From: JAAYXS01 sp964550375 | GTDB taxonomy: Bacteria; Planctomycetota; Phycisphaerae; UBA1845; Fen-1342 | Direction of reading: 5' to 3' | Length of the DNA stretch: 64,000 nt | Assembly: GCA_964550375.1 (NCBI GenBank) | Contig: CAZJYX010000004.1 | Coordinates: 62,001-126,000, forward strand | Shown: positions 1-7,770 of the stretch, one piece after another | Layout: every line of letters begins with the position of its first letter | Position numbering within the stretch: position 1 is the first letter of the stretch | Position numbers and translations under genes: made by a program | The notes under the pieces: generated by a model | What the model was told of the DNA's origin: nothing | Databases searched by the model: none | What the model saw: only the letters and a program-made list of their open reading frames with translations

Positions 1-1
1 C

Positions 2-196
2 GCTGTCCGCACCGGCCAGAAGGTGCTCATCGTTGATGATCTGCTGGCCACCGGCGGCACGCTGGCGGCCTGCTGCCAACTGCTCTCACAGCTCGGCGCG
101 ACCGTGGTGGCCGTTGCCGTACTGATAGAGCTCGAAGCCCTCGGCGGCCGACGGAAGCTGAGCGAATATCCCGTGTTCAGCGTCTTGCGATGCTGA
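2..196 (+). CDS. apt: Adenine phosphoribosyltransferase, C-terminal fragment
   Basis: The open frame enters from the left edge and ends at TGA 194-196, leaving 64 residues. It carries the type I phosphoribosyltransferase PRPP loop VLIVDDLLATGGT, followed by a helix and a beta strand ending in LIELEALGGRRKL, the usual order at the end of adenine phosphoribosyltransferases. The family salvages adenine to AMP using PRPP in the cytosol. The N-terminal half lies outside the window, so length and start cannot be judged. Another purine phosphoribosyltransferase is possible, but the LIEL-x-x-LGGR-x-K-L tail fits Apt best. A 244-bp gap separates it from the lipoprotein cluster that follows, so it is probably not part of that operon. 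Confidence 0.85.
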   Translation, partial: AVRTGQKVLIVDDLLATGGTLAACCQLLSQLGATVVAVAVLIELEALGGRRKLSEYPVFSVLRC

Positions 197-440
197 GCGT
201 GGTGCGAACCTAAAATACTGTCAAGAAATGGCTTATACGGTGGCTTAACAAGAGGAAGACGGCCTGGCGGCGAGACACTCTGGGCGTTTGGCCTGGGTGC
301 CACAATGCATACGAGCAGGTCCCGCCAGACTGTTGGCGGTACCAGGGTTGGCAGGGACAGCCCGACCGTGGGCCGTTGGTTGGCTTCATGGTAGACTTTC
401 CGGTCAAAGCGGCCTGGTCGGACCGGACTGGAGGAACGCA

Positions 441-962
441 ATGATGCGAAAGCGCGTGCCCGTGCTGCTGCTGGCGGCCTGCGGGACGGTGCTGCTGTCG
501 TTGCAGCTTGGTTGCGCGATCGCGCTGGACCTGCTTAACCCCGGGGTCTTCTCCGTGCTGGGGCTTGATCCGGCGGCGATTTCGGGCCGACGCGGAACAG
601 TAATCATCAATTTCCAGAACAACACCGACGGCGTGGCGGTCTTCTACGCGTTTGAGTCCGCGGACGCCATCGACCTGACGATCGATTCGCGCAACTTCTC
701 TGCCGAGGTGGCTCCCGGGGAGAGTCGCAACGAGGTGCTGAGTTGCCCGGTAGCCGTGCTCTCGCCCGGCAGCCTGAGCGCTGCCTACGCGTTCCAGCCA
801 TTGGCCGCAAGTGTGGTCTCCGGAACCGGTGCCACGGCCGTGGACTACCTCGGCACACCGCTGCTCGATGGCAGCGACTTTCGCTGCGGCTATGTGATTG
901 ACGTACAGCTTTCCGGCACAGGGGGAAACTACACGCTGAGCGTGCGCGTGATTCCCGGGTAG
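441..962 (+). CDS. Small lipoprotein, paralogue family member A
   Basis: This is a 173-aa predicted lipoprotein of unknown function. The ATG at 441 is preceded by GGAGG at 430-434; the frame is open further upstream but without a better start. The N-terminus has basic residues, a hydrophobic stretch and a lipobox ending LQLGC. The mature part looks all-beta, with a strand-like VIINFQNNTDGVAVFYAF segment, and contains two Cys (in VLSCPV and DFRCGYV) that could form a disulfide. The gene at 987-1526 repeats this plan, including the VAP segment before the first Cys and a second Cys near the end, so the two are probably paralogues. It opens a same-strand run of five exported-protein genes. I recognise no named domain. 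Confidence 0.75.
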   Translation: MMRKRVPVLLLAACGTVLLSLQLGCAIALDLLNPGVFSVLGLDPAAISGRRGTVIINFQNNTDGVAVFYAFESADAIDLTIDSRNFSAEVAPGESRNEVLSCPVAVLSPGSLSAAYAFQPLAASVVSGTGATAVDYLGTPLLDGSDFRCGYVIDVQLSGTGGNYTLSVRVIPG

Positions 963-986
963 CAAGGCCACCAGGAGCAAGCTGGC

Positions 987-1526
987 ATGAACGGTCGAAC
1001 TATCGTAAAGGCTGTCGCGGGAGCGGTCCTAGGAGTGGCGCTGCTCCTCGGGGGCTGCGTGTCTGTGACGGAATTCCTCAACGAGGATTTCCTGGCCGAC
1101 CTAGGTCTGCAGGGGCAAGTCGCCAGCCTGCCCGGCGATGCCCCGGCCCTGCTGGTGGCGATCGAGAACGCGACGAGCCGCTGGGTCGAGGTGATCGTGG
1201 CATACCGTGAGAGCGGCAGCTCTTCCAAGTCCTATACGGCCGTCGTCGCCCCCAATGCGCGCACGGCCCAGATGCTCGTGTGTCCGATTGAGGAGATCAC
1301 GCTGGGTGACCTGTCCAATCCGCGCGCTATCGGCGCGGTGGTGCGGCTCGGCAGCGGGTCGCCGACCGACGCCTTCATCGAGGTCGAGCCGTTCGGGGCC
1401 GTGTTGCGCGACGGCGTGAACTACGACTGCGGCGACGGGTTGACGTTCGTGGTGCAGCGCTCGGGAGCGACGCTCTCCGGGTACCAGACCTTTGCATACA
1501 TCCAACGTGCGGGTGACGGGAGCTGA
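987..1526 (+). CDS. Small lipoprotein, paralogue family member B
   Basis: This is a 179-aa predicted lipoprotein. The signal peptide ends in a lipobox LLLGGC, so the mature N-terminus would be a lipid-modified Cys at the outer membrane or periplasmic face. As in the preceding gene, a beta strand (VAIENATSRWVEVIVAY) is followed by VAPN, then a Cys in MLVCPI, and a second Cys in NYDCGDG before the C-terminal strands. The matching Cys spacing supports a shared fold and a likely duplication. It starts 24 bp after the previous stop with an AGGAG-like site upstream. Its stop is three bases before the next start, so cotranscription with the FG-GAP gene is likely. The function is unknown. Confidence 0.75.
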   Translation: MNGRTIVKAVAGAVLGVALLLGGCVSVTEFLNEDFLADLGLQGQVASLPGDAPALLVAIENATSRWVEVIVAYRESGSSSKSYTAVVAPNARTAQMLVCPIEEITLGDLSNPRAIGAVVRLGSGSPTDAFIEVEPFGAVLRDGVNYDCGDGLTFVVQRSGATLSGYQTFAYIQRAGDGS

Positions 1527-1529
1527 TCA

Positions 1530-4454
1530 ATGCGTTCAATGTGCGGCCGGTTAATGCCGAGGCGTGCGAAGTGGCGTCCGGGACGCCGCGCTGGCGTGGG
1601 CCTGCTCATCATGGCGGTGGCCGCCGGACTGGGCGGCTGCCCGACCCTGACGCCGACCGAGTACATCGCCGGGTCCACCGGAGATCGGCCCAATCTCGCC
1701 AGCCAGGCTTCGGTCGCGGTCTATGCGCCGCAGGGCAATTTAGCGGTCTCGGGGGGCACCGCCGTCGAGGTCAACTGGCGCGCGGTCGGGCGCACCATGC
1801 TTTCCACCGTGGACGTGATCCTGGACAGTGACACCACCCCGGACAACGGCAACGAGACGGTTATATACAGCCGCCTGTCACTCCGCGAGACGTCCGCGCT
1901 GGTCAACACCGCCGGTGTCAGCACCGGGTCGTACCGGCTTGGTGTGCTCATTCGGGAATCCGGTGTGATAGTTGCGCACGGGTACGCGGAGGGCGTGGTC
2001 ACGATCACGGAGGCCCCGGCCCTGCAGTACACCATGGAGCCCGGCGACCCGAACTGCTACTCCACGCGTGACAACCCGGTTTTTGACCGCAGCGCCCGCA
2101 TCAACCCGTCCTTCTGTGTCTCCTGGACGCTCTCCGGCCTGGAAAGCGCCGTCACCACCCGAGTCTTCCTAGATCCCGACAGTATCGTCAACGGCAACGA
2201 GATCCTCCTGCGGATGTCCGATTCGCAGACGGGCGACAGCTTTCGTTTTGACCTGCCGACCGCCGATTTTGAACCCGGCACCTATCGCATCGTGGCGGTC
2301 GTGTCGGGCGGCGTAGACACCTTCCCGTACTACGCGCCGGGCGCCATCCGCCTGCGTTCGCGCCTGGCGGGCCCGCTGGACCTGCGTGACATGCACCTGC
2401 CGGAGAGCGGCATCCGCGGCGCGGTCTTTGAAGGCTTCAACCCGCGCGACAACGCCGGCAGCTTCGTCAGCTCGATAAAGGATATCGACGGCGACGGCTT
2501 TGACGACTTCATCATCATGGCGCAGTTCGGCAAGCCGGCCTACGAGGTTGGCCTGGCACGCACCGGTATCGGCGAGGGCTACGTGATCTATGGCCGCGCC
2601 ACACCGTTTTCGGGCGTGATCAACCTGAACTCCACCGGCACGCTCTTCCGCGGCGAGATTTTCGGCGGCGTGCCTGAACAGGTCGATCCCCTGCGGCCCA
2701 GCCGCGGTATCACCAGCTTCGCCCTCATGTCAGACTGGGATGGCGACGGCGTGCGCGAGCTGGCCTTCGGCCTGCCCTTCACGGACTCACTCTCGGTCGG
2801 CACGTTGCTGACCGGCTCGGCCCCGCTCGATGCCAACGGCTACTTCCGCAGCGGCGCCGTCGTGGTCGCCGCCGGTTCCTCGCTGCGGCCCGACCTGGGC
2901 TTCCCCGGCCGCAACGTATTCAACCTGGCCGAGTTCGGCACGTTGGCGCACCTGGCTGCTGGCTGTTCCAACTGCGCTCCCGACGGCGGCTGCACCTGTC
3001 CTGAAGGCCTCTACGGTCGCAAGAGTCCGGATGTGCCCTGCGCCACCACGTATTTCAACCAGAACTGGGCGGACGCACCTGCCGCACTCAATACCGGGGC
3101 AATCCGACTGGGCTGTCGCTTCTCCAGCAACGATCTTAATGACCAGTTTGGCGAAACCGTCTCGAGCTATGATTTTGACTCCATTCTGATGTCGGCCCCC
3201 AATCGCGACCCGGCCGTTTCCGTCGAGCTTATTGATTCCATCCCCGGCGCCGGAGTGATCTCGCTGTTCTTTGTGGACGTAAAAAGCGGCTTCTATCCCT
3301 GGACCAACGGCAACGCGCCGCCGGCCAGCGGGGTCTTCGACTATCCCGGCTCCCGGGAGAGCGGTGGTCTGGGCGCACTGCCGCGCGGCGGGCCGTACCA
3401 CTACATCATGGACGAGCTGGTGGATTTCGAACTGGAGTTCTTCGGCGGCCAGTTCACCGGTTCTCCGGGTTATTGGGTGGATATTGACCAAGCCGAACCG
3501 TGTGGCTACTACATTGACCCCCGCATGAGCACGCCCGAATACTCGGTGCGCTTCTGGTCGAGCACACCCGGCGCGCGACTCAGCAATGCCAAGGGGATCG
3601 CTGACATCAACGGCGACGGGCTGCTGGACCTGGTCATCGGCGCTCCCTTCGCAGAGGGCGGCGCCGGAGCGTGCTACATCGTGCTGGGCCGACTACGGGA
3701 GCTGGTGCGCGGCGGAGCCCTCCAACTCGAGGAGTTGGCGCTGCCAATGGACTCGCCCGAGCTCAGCGGCCGGCGCGTCTTCGACGGCATCCGCATCGTC
3801 GGCAGCCCCGGCGACCGCCTCGGGCAGTCCCAGGACAACGCCGGCGACTTCAATAACGACGGCTTCGCCGATGTGCTTATCGGATCGGCGCTGCTGAACA
3901 ACCGGCGCGGCGGCGCGGCCGTGCTCTTCGGCTCGCGCGAGCTCATCAACCTGACGCAAGAGGAAATCCCCTTTGACGAGATCCCGGCCCGCGGTCTGGG
4001 CGTAATCTTCGTGGGCGAGGCCGAGGGCGACCTGGCCGGCGCCCGCGTGGCCAGCGCCGGGGACGTGGACGGCGATGGCAACGATGACATCCTGATCGCC
4101 GCGCCGAACCGCTCCGTCCGGCTCGATATCAATTTGGATGGCGTCGTGGACATCGACCGTACCGAGTGCGGTGTGGTCTACCTGATCTACGGCTCACCCC
4201 ACCTGCAAGGGACCATCCCGCTCGCCCTGGTTGGGACCGAGGCTTTGCCGGGCGCCGTGTTCATCGGACGGCGCAGCGGCGACCACCTGGGCGCCGGCCT
4301 GGGCGAACAGGGCGACCGCAGTTGGGGTATCTGTACGGCCGGCGACGTCGATGGGGACGGCTACGGCGACCTGCTGCTCGGCTCCGTCTCGGCCTCGCCG
4401 CGCGACCGGGCCCAGGCGGGCGAGGCGTATCTGTTGTACGGCGCCGGCGACTAA
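1530..4454 (+). CDS. FG-GAP repeat beta-propeller lipoprotein
   Basis: A 974-aa exported protein whose signal peptide ends in a lipobox LGGC at about residue 37. After it come two Ig-like beta regions (about residues 55-160 and 175-280). From about residue 305 there are FG-GAP/integrin-alpha-type repeats with Asp-rich calcium loops: DIDGDGFDD (about 317), DWDGDGVRE (about 402), DINGDGLLD (about 692), DFNNDGFAD (about 773), DVDGDGNDD (about 847) and DVDGDGYGD (about 939), several followed by LxIGAP-like strands. A Cys-rich insert lies between the second and third repeats (about 470-530). The repeats predict a calcium-stabilised propeller used for binding or adhesion. GGGAG precedes the ATG. 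The ligand cannot be read from the sequence. Confidence 0.85.
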   Translation: MRSMCGRLMPRRAKWRPGRRAGVGLLIMAVAAGLGGCPTLTPTEYIAGSTGDRPNLASQASVAVYAPQGNLAVSGGTAVEVNWRAVGRTMLSTVDVILDSDTTPDNGNETVIYSRLSLRETSALVNTAGVSTGSYRLGVLIRESGVIVAHGYAEGVVTITEAPALQYTMEPGDPNCYSTRDNPVFDRSARINPSFCVSWTLSGLESAVTTRVFLDPDSIVNGNEILLRMSDSQTGDSFRFDLPTADFEPGTYRIVAVVSGGVDTFPYYAPGAIRLRSRLAGPLDLRDMHLPESGIRGAVFEGFNPRDNAGSFVSSIKDIDGDGFDDFIIMAQFGKPAYEVGLARTGIGEGYVIYGRATPFSGVINLNSTGTLFRGEIFGGVPEQVDPLRPSRGITSFALMSDWDGDGVRELAFGLPFTDSLSVGTLLTGSAPLDANGYFRSGAVVVAAGSSLRPDLGFPGRNVFNLAEFGTLAHLAAGCSNCAPDGGCTCPEGLYGRKSPDVPCATTYFNQNWADAPAALNTGAIRLGCRFSSNDLNDQFGETVSSYDFDSILMSAPNRDPAVSVELIDSIPGAGVISLFFVDVKSGFYPWTNGNAPPASGVFDYPGSRESGGLGALPRGGPYHYIMDELVDFELEFFGGQFTGSPGYWVDIDQAEPCGYYIDPRMSTPEYSVRFWSSTPGARLSNAKGIADINGDGLLDLVIGAPFAEGGAGACYIVLGRLRELVRGGALQLEELALPMDSPELSGRRVFDGIRIVGSPGDRLGQSQDNAGDFNNDGFADVLIGSALLNNRRGGAAVLFGSRELINLTQEEIPFDEIPARGLGVIFVGEAEGDLAGARVASAGDVDGDGNDDILIAAPNRSVRLDINLDGVVDIDRTECGVVYLIYGSPHLQGTIPLALVGTEALPGAVFIGRRSGDHLGAGLGEQGDRSWGICTAGDVDGDGYGDLLLGSVSASPRDRAQAGEAYLLYGAGD

Positions 4455-4478
4455 CGCCACACGCCGCGAGGACAGGCT

Positions 4479-5294
4479 ATGAAGCGATGGGAAGTACTGT
4501 GTGTCGCGACATTGTTGGCCGGCGCATGGGGCTGCGCGAGTTCAGTCCCCGGCGCTAACCCGTTCCTGACGCTCACCGAGGCGCTTGGCATCGCCACTAT
4601 CGTTGACAGCGGCAGCGATGATGCCACGTCCGGAGGTCAGGCCGCCACCATCCCTTTCCGCCAGGCGATGACGATCTCTTTCCGCAACAATCACAGCACT
4701 GCAGAGCTGAACGTGTCCTTCGCCGCGTGGGTCAACACGAGCAGTGTGCGCTCCACCGAACAGCGCGACGCCTTGATCGACGCGGGCTATACGCAACTGC
4801 AGAGCGAGGTGCGTCTGGGCACCGCCTTTACGCTCCCGGCCGGCACACTGGTTTATGACGGGGGCGGCGCCGCCGGCGCCACGTCCGTTTTTCTCGGACC
4901 TGCCCAGAGCGACGATGCCGATGCCGAACCGCCCACGTTGGCGCTCGAGCTACTCTCGCCTGACGTGATACTGGCTTTCGTTCAGCCGCCGGTTTCCTGC
5001 GACAGCGTGGCTTTCTATTACACGAAGGACGGCGAGCCGCTGACCAGCGTGCCGGCAGGCGGCTCCACGGGGCCCTTTGCCGGAGCGACGCTGTCCGGCG
5101 CCTTCAAGACGCTGGCCCAGGTCGATGTGTATGAGTGTGATCCGCTGCGCCCCGGCCTGTTCATAAGGACCGGCGGCGGGCAGCGCGCCGATAATGAGTA
5201 CGTTGAGGGCCAGGTAGTTGTCTTCGACTACTACGCCGCCCCCGACGCGAACGGCAACTTCTGCCGGGTGACGATTACCGACGTGGAGGAGTAG
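4479..5294 (+). CDS. Lipoprotein, distant paralogue family member C
   Basis: A 271-aa predicted lipoprotein beginning MKRWEVLCVATLLAGAWGC, with the lipidation Cys at residue 19. The segment MTISFRNNHSTAELNVSF resembles the first strands of the two short lipoproteins upstream, so this may be a longer, diverged relative. A Cys-containing C-terminal half (VSCDSVAFYY, VYECDPLRPG, NFCRVTI) suggests disulfides in an exported beta-sandwich. It follows the FG-GAP gene by 24 bp and has an AGGA-type site before the ATG, so it is probably in the same transcript. No enzymatic motif is visible. The most likely role, by inference, is structural or partner-binding at the cell surface. Confidence 0.7.
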   Translation: MKRWEVLCVATLLAGAWGCASSVPGANPFLTLTEALGIATIVDSGSDDATSGGQAATIPFRQAMTISFRNNHSTAELNVSFAAWVNTSSVRSTEQRDALIDAGYTQLQSEVRLGTAFTLPAGTLVYDGGGAAGATSVFLGPAQSDDADAEPPTLALELLSPDVILAFVQPPVSCDSVAFYYTKDGEPLTSVPAGGSTGPFAGATLSGAFKTLAQVDVYECDPLRPGLFIRTGGGQRADNEYVEGQVVVFDYYAAPDANGNFCRVTITDVEE

Positions 5295-5383
5295 CCGGCG
5301 GGCTGCTAAGGGGCAGCGGAGCCGCAGTGAGTCTGTGCGGCTACAATCGAGGTTGGTTAACCGCGAACACGCAGGGTGTGACC

Positions 5384-6781
5384 ATGAGATCGCTTCTGAT
5401 AGTGCTGGGGCTGGTGGTGGTGGCAAATTGCGGGCCGCTCGCGCGCGGCCAGGACCTGCCGCCCCAGATCACGGGTGTCACCTACTACGTTAATGATGTT
5501 GAGATCGCAGTGGCAGAGCCTTTCGCCGGCGTGCTCGATGTGCTGGAAGGCGACCTGATCCGGATAGAAATCGCCGTAACCCGGGAGCTCGACGACGAGG
5601 ATTCAGAGGTCGATGAGATTGAGTTGTTCTACCAGATGGCCAGCTACTGGATTCCATACTGGTACTACTACTCACCGGAAGGGCCGCCGCTGCGTACCAA
5701 CACCGGGCGGAACAACTACCAGCCCGCCAGCTTTGCCGTCATTGCGGCCAGCGAGTACCTCGTCATCATACAGTTCAGGGTGCCGCTCTTCAACGGCCCT
5801 AACCAGGCCCGCCTGGCTGGGCTCATCAACTACGACGTGCAGTGGAACAGCTTCATAAGCATCTGGACAAGCGACACTGTGGACGAGGAGGATGCTGGCC
5901 TGCCCCCGGGGTTCCTGCTGCAAATCTTCGCGACGGAAAACCCCGATCTGCGCCCCGAAAATGATCCCCCGCCCTTCGCGGACGCCGGCGGCAGCAGCAC
6001 CGTACAGGTCGGCTCAACGGTCATTCTCGACGGCAGCATGACGCATGACGGCTTTAACATCGGGTTCAACCCGCTGCTCCCGAGCGTTTTCTACAAGAAT
6101 GAACTCGTGTACGCCTGGGAATGGATGGATGGTCCTCAGTACGTCAGCCCAGAGTATCCGGACCCCGATAACGCGCCCTGGCTGGCCACGGCTCTGCTGC
6201 CGGTTACCGGCGTATACCGCTTCCGCCTGTTCGTGTTTGACGGGGTCAACCCCTGGGGGTCAGAGGATGTCGCGATAGTCAACGTTGTTGACTCCATCGA
6301 GGCCAATCGTCCGCCCCGCGCCTTGGCCGCGGCCCCGACCGCGCCTGTCGTCGTCGGCGACACCATCACGCTCAGCGCCGCCGCCTCGACCGACCCGCCC
6401 CACGACCCCGCCTGCGACGAGTGCAACTTCCGCTGGCGGCAGGTTGATGAGGTCGGCGGTGCGATTCCGTTCGACGAATTCACGCAGGCTTTTCTGCCGA
6501 TCTCCGGCCTCGAAGCCCGCGAATCAACCTTGCAGGCACTGCGCCCCGGGACGTACTACTTCCGCCTGATCGTGGACGACGGCGAACTGTGGAATTCCAC
6601 TATCGTAACGGTCGAAGTCATCTCGGCCGAAACCGCCGGTCTCATGGTCAACGGTCAGGCGCGCGACGACGCCCTCCTGACTGGCGGCGCGCTGCTGCCG
6701 GCCGCCGGTTGCACCCCGGGCCTGCTGCCGCTGCTGACGATCATGCTGGGTTTGTGCCTGCTGCGCGTCCGCAGCCGTTAG
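5384..6781 (+). CDS. Secreted PKD/Ig-like protein with C-terminal hydrophobic anchor
   Basis: A 465-aa exported protein. I chose the ATG at 5384 because it gives a clean signal peptide (RSLLIVLGLVVVANCG, then LARGQ); the longer frame to 5327 has no signal-like N-terminus. Two PKD/cadherin-like beta domains are suggested by DAGGSSTVQVGSTVILDGS (about residue 202) and by PVVVGDTITLSAAASTDPP (about residue 320), each followed by strands typical of PKD folds. The extreme C-terminus is a hydrophobic helix after Cys-Thr-Pro-Gly, ending in RVRSR. This resembles the tripartite C-terminal sorting signals of exosortase or rhombosortase substrates, although I could not assign a class. The stop overlaps the convergent acyltransferase gene by four bases. 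Confidence 0.7.
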   Translation: MRSLLIVLGLVVVANCGPLARGQDLPPQITGVTYYVNDVEIAVAEPFAGVLDVLEGDLIRIEIAVTRELDDEDSEVDEIELFYQMASYWIPYWYYYSPEGPPLRTNTGRNNYQPASFAVIAASEYLVIIQFRVPLFNGPNQARLAGLINYDVQWNSFISIWTSDTVDEEDAGLPPGFLLQIFATENPDLRPENDPPPFADAGGSSTVQVGSTVILDGSMTHDGFNIGFNPLLPSVFYKNELVYAWEWMDGPQYVSPEYPDPDNAPWLATALLPVTGVYRFRLFVFDGVNPWGSEDVAIVNVVDSIEANRPPRALAAAPTAPVVVGDTITLSAAASTDPPHDPACDECNFRWRQVDEVGGAIPFDEFTQAFLPISGLEARESTLQALRPGTYYFRLIVDDGELWNSTIVTVEVISAETAGLMVNGQARDDALLTGGALLPAAGCTPGLLPLLTIMLGLCLLRVRSR

Positions 6782-7770
6782 CCACCCTCGGCGCCCACCT
6801 GCTCGCGGCGGCGGCGGGCCGTGCCGGGCTGGTGTTTCCAGCGGCGGTGTACCCACAAGTACTGCTCCGGCGCCTCGCGAATGGCCGCCTCCAGCGCGTC
6901 TGAGAACGCCTGCGTGACCCAGGTGCGCGCGTCGTCACGCCCGCGCCATTCCTCCGGCCGGATGATCCGCTGCACCGAGATGCGGTAGTGCAGCCCGCGT
7001 CCCACGCGTATGGCCGATCCCACCACGACCGGAACTTCGTGCCGCGCCGCCAACAGGCCGATCGACTTGTACGTCGAGGCCGGCCGCCCGAAAAACTGCA
7101 CAAACAGCCCCTTCCGCCCGGCGTCCTGGTCGGCGATGTAGCACAGCGTCCCACCCGTCCGCAGAATGCTATCGGCCGTCTGCGTCGCCCCGCGCTTATA
7201 CAGCAGAGCCAACCCGCCCGCCTCGCGGGCCGCCATCAGGTAGCGGTTAAGCAGCGGATTATCCAGCGGCCGCATCACCGCCACCAGCGGCAACCCCAGC
7301 CGCGCCAGCGTAAAACCCAGCAGCTCGTAGTTGCCGAAGTGCGCCGTGAGCATGATCACGCCACGCGCGCTCATCAGCTCACGCAGGGCCGGCCCGAGGT
7401 CGTCGAGCCGCACGTGCCGCGCCCATGACCACGGATTGATGATCCGCGGCGTTACGATCATCTCGACCAGGTACACCTGGGCGAAGTGCTCGAACGAGCG
7501 GCGGGCGATTGAGCGTAGGCGCCGCTCGTCGTAACTATTCCCCAGGGCGCGCCGCAGGTTGTCCATCGCCCGGTCGCGATGACGCTTCGTCAGCAGCCAC
7601 CACAGCCGTCCCAGCAAGCGCGCGGTCGCCAGGTTCGTCTCGATGGGGAAGCAACCGATAACCAGGCACCACGCCCGCAAGGCCGCGTACTCGGCCATGT
7701 AACGCAGCGCCCGCCCCACGCTTGGGGCCTCGGTGCGAACCAGCAGCCAATGCCGCAGCCGGCCCCACAT
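6778..7770 (-). CDS. Lipid A biosynthesis acyltransferase (LpxL/HtrB family)
   Basis: A 330-aa protein of the lysophospholipid/lipid A late acyltransferase family, which transfers a fatty acyl chain to a lipid A precursor at the inner membrane. The catalytic HX4E signature is present as HFGNYE (His144, Glu149), followed by the substrate-region motif LYKRG and by DQDAGRKGLFVQFFGRPA, which matches the family's conserved D-x-x-x-x-x-G-x-F-V-x-F-F-G block. Length is normal. It is last in a minus-strand operon; its ATG overlaps the stop of the upstream glycosyltransferase in a TGATG arrangement, implying translational coupling. I cannot tell LpxL-like from LpxM-like specificity, so no symbol is given. 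Confidence 0.9.
   Translation of the reverse strand: MWGRLRHWLLVRTEAPSVGRALRYMAEYAALRAWCLVIGCFPIETNLATARLLGRLWWLLTKRHRDRAMDNLRRALGNSYDERRLRSIARRSFEHFAQVYLVEMIVTPRIINPWSWARHVRLDDLGPALRELMSARGVIMLTAHFGNYELLGFTLARLGLPLVAVMRPLDNPLLNRYLMAAREAGGLALLYKRGATQTADSILRTGGTLCYIADQDAGRKGLFVQFFGRPASTYKSIGLLAARHEVPVVVGSAIRVGRGLHYRISVQRIIRPEEWRGRDDARTWVTQAFSDALEAAIREAPEQYLWVHRRWKHQPGTARRRREQVGAEGG

Noticed and set aside
210..980. 256-aa open frame on the minus strand
   Set aside because: It lies antisense to the first lipoprotein gene and its upstream region and has no binding site or recognisable sequence.
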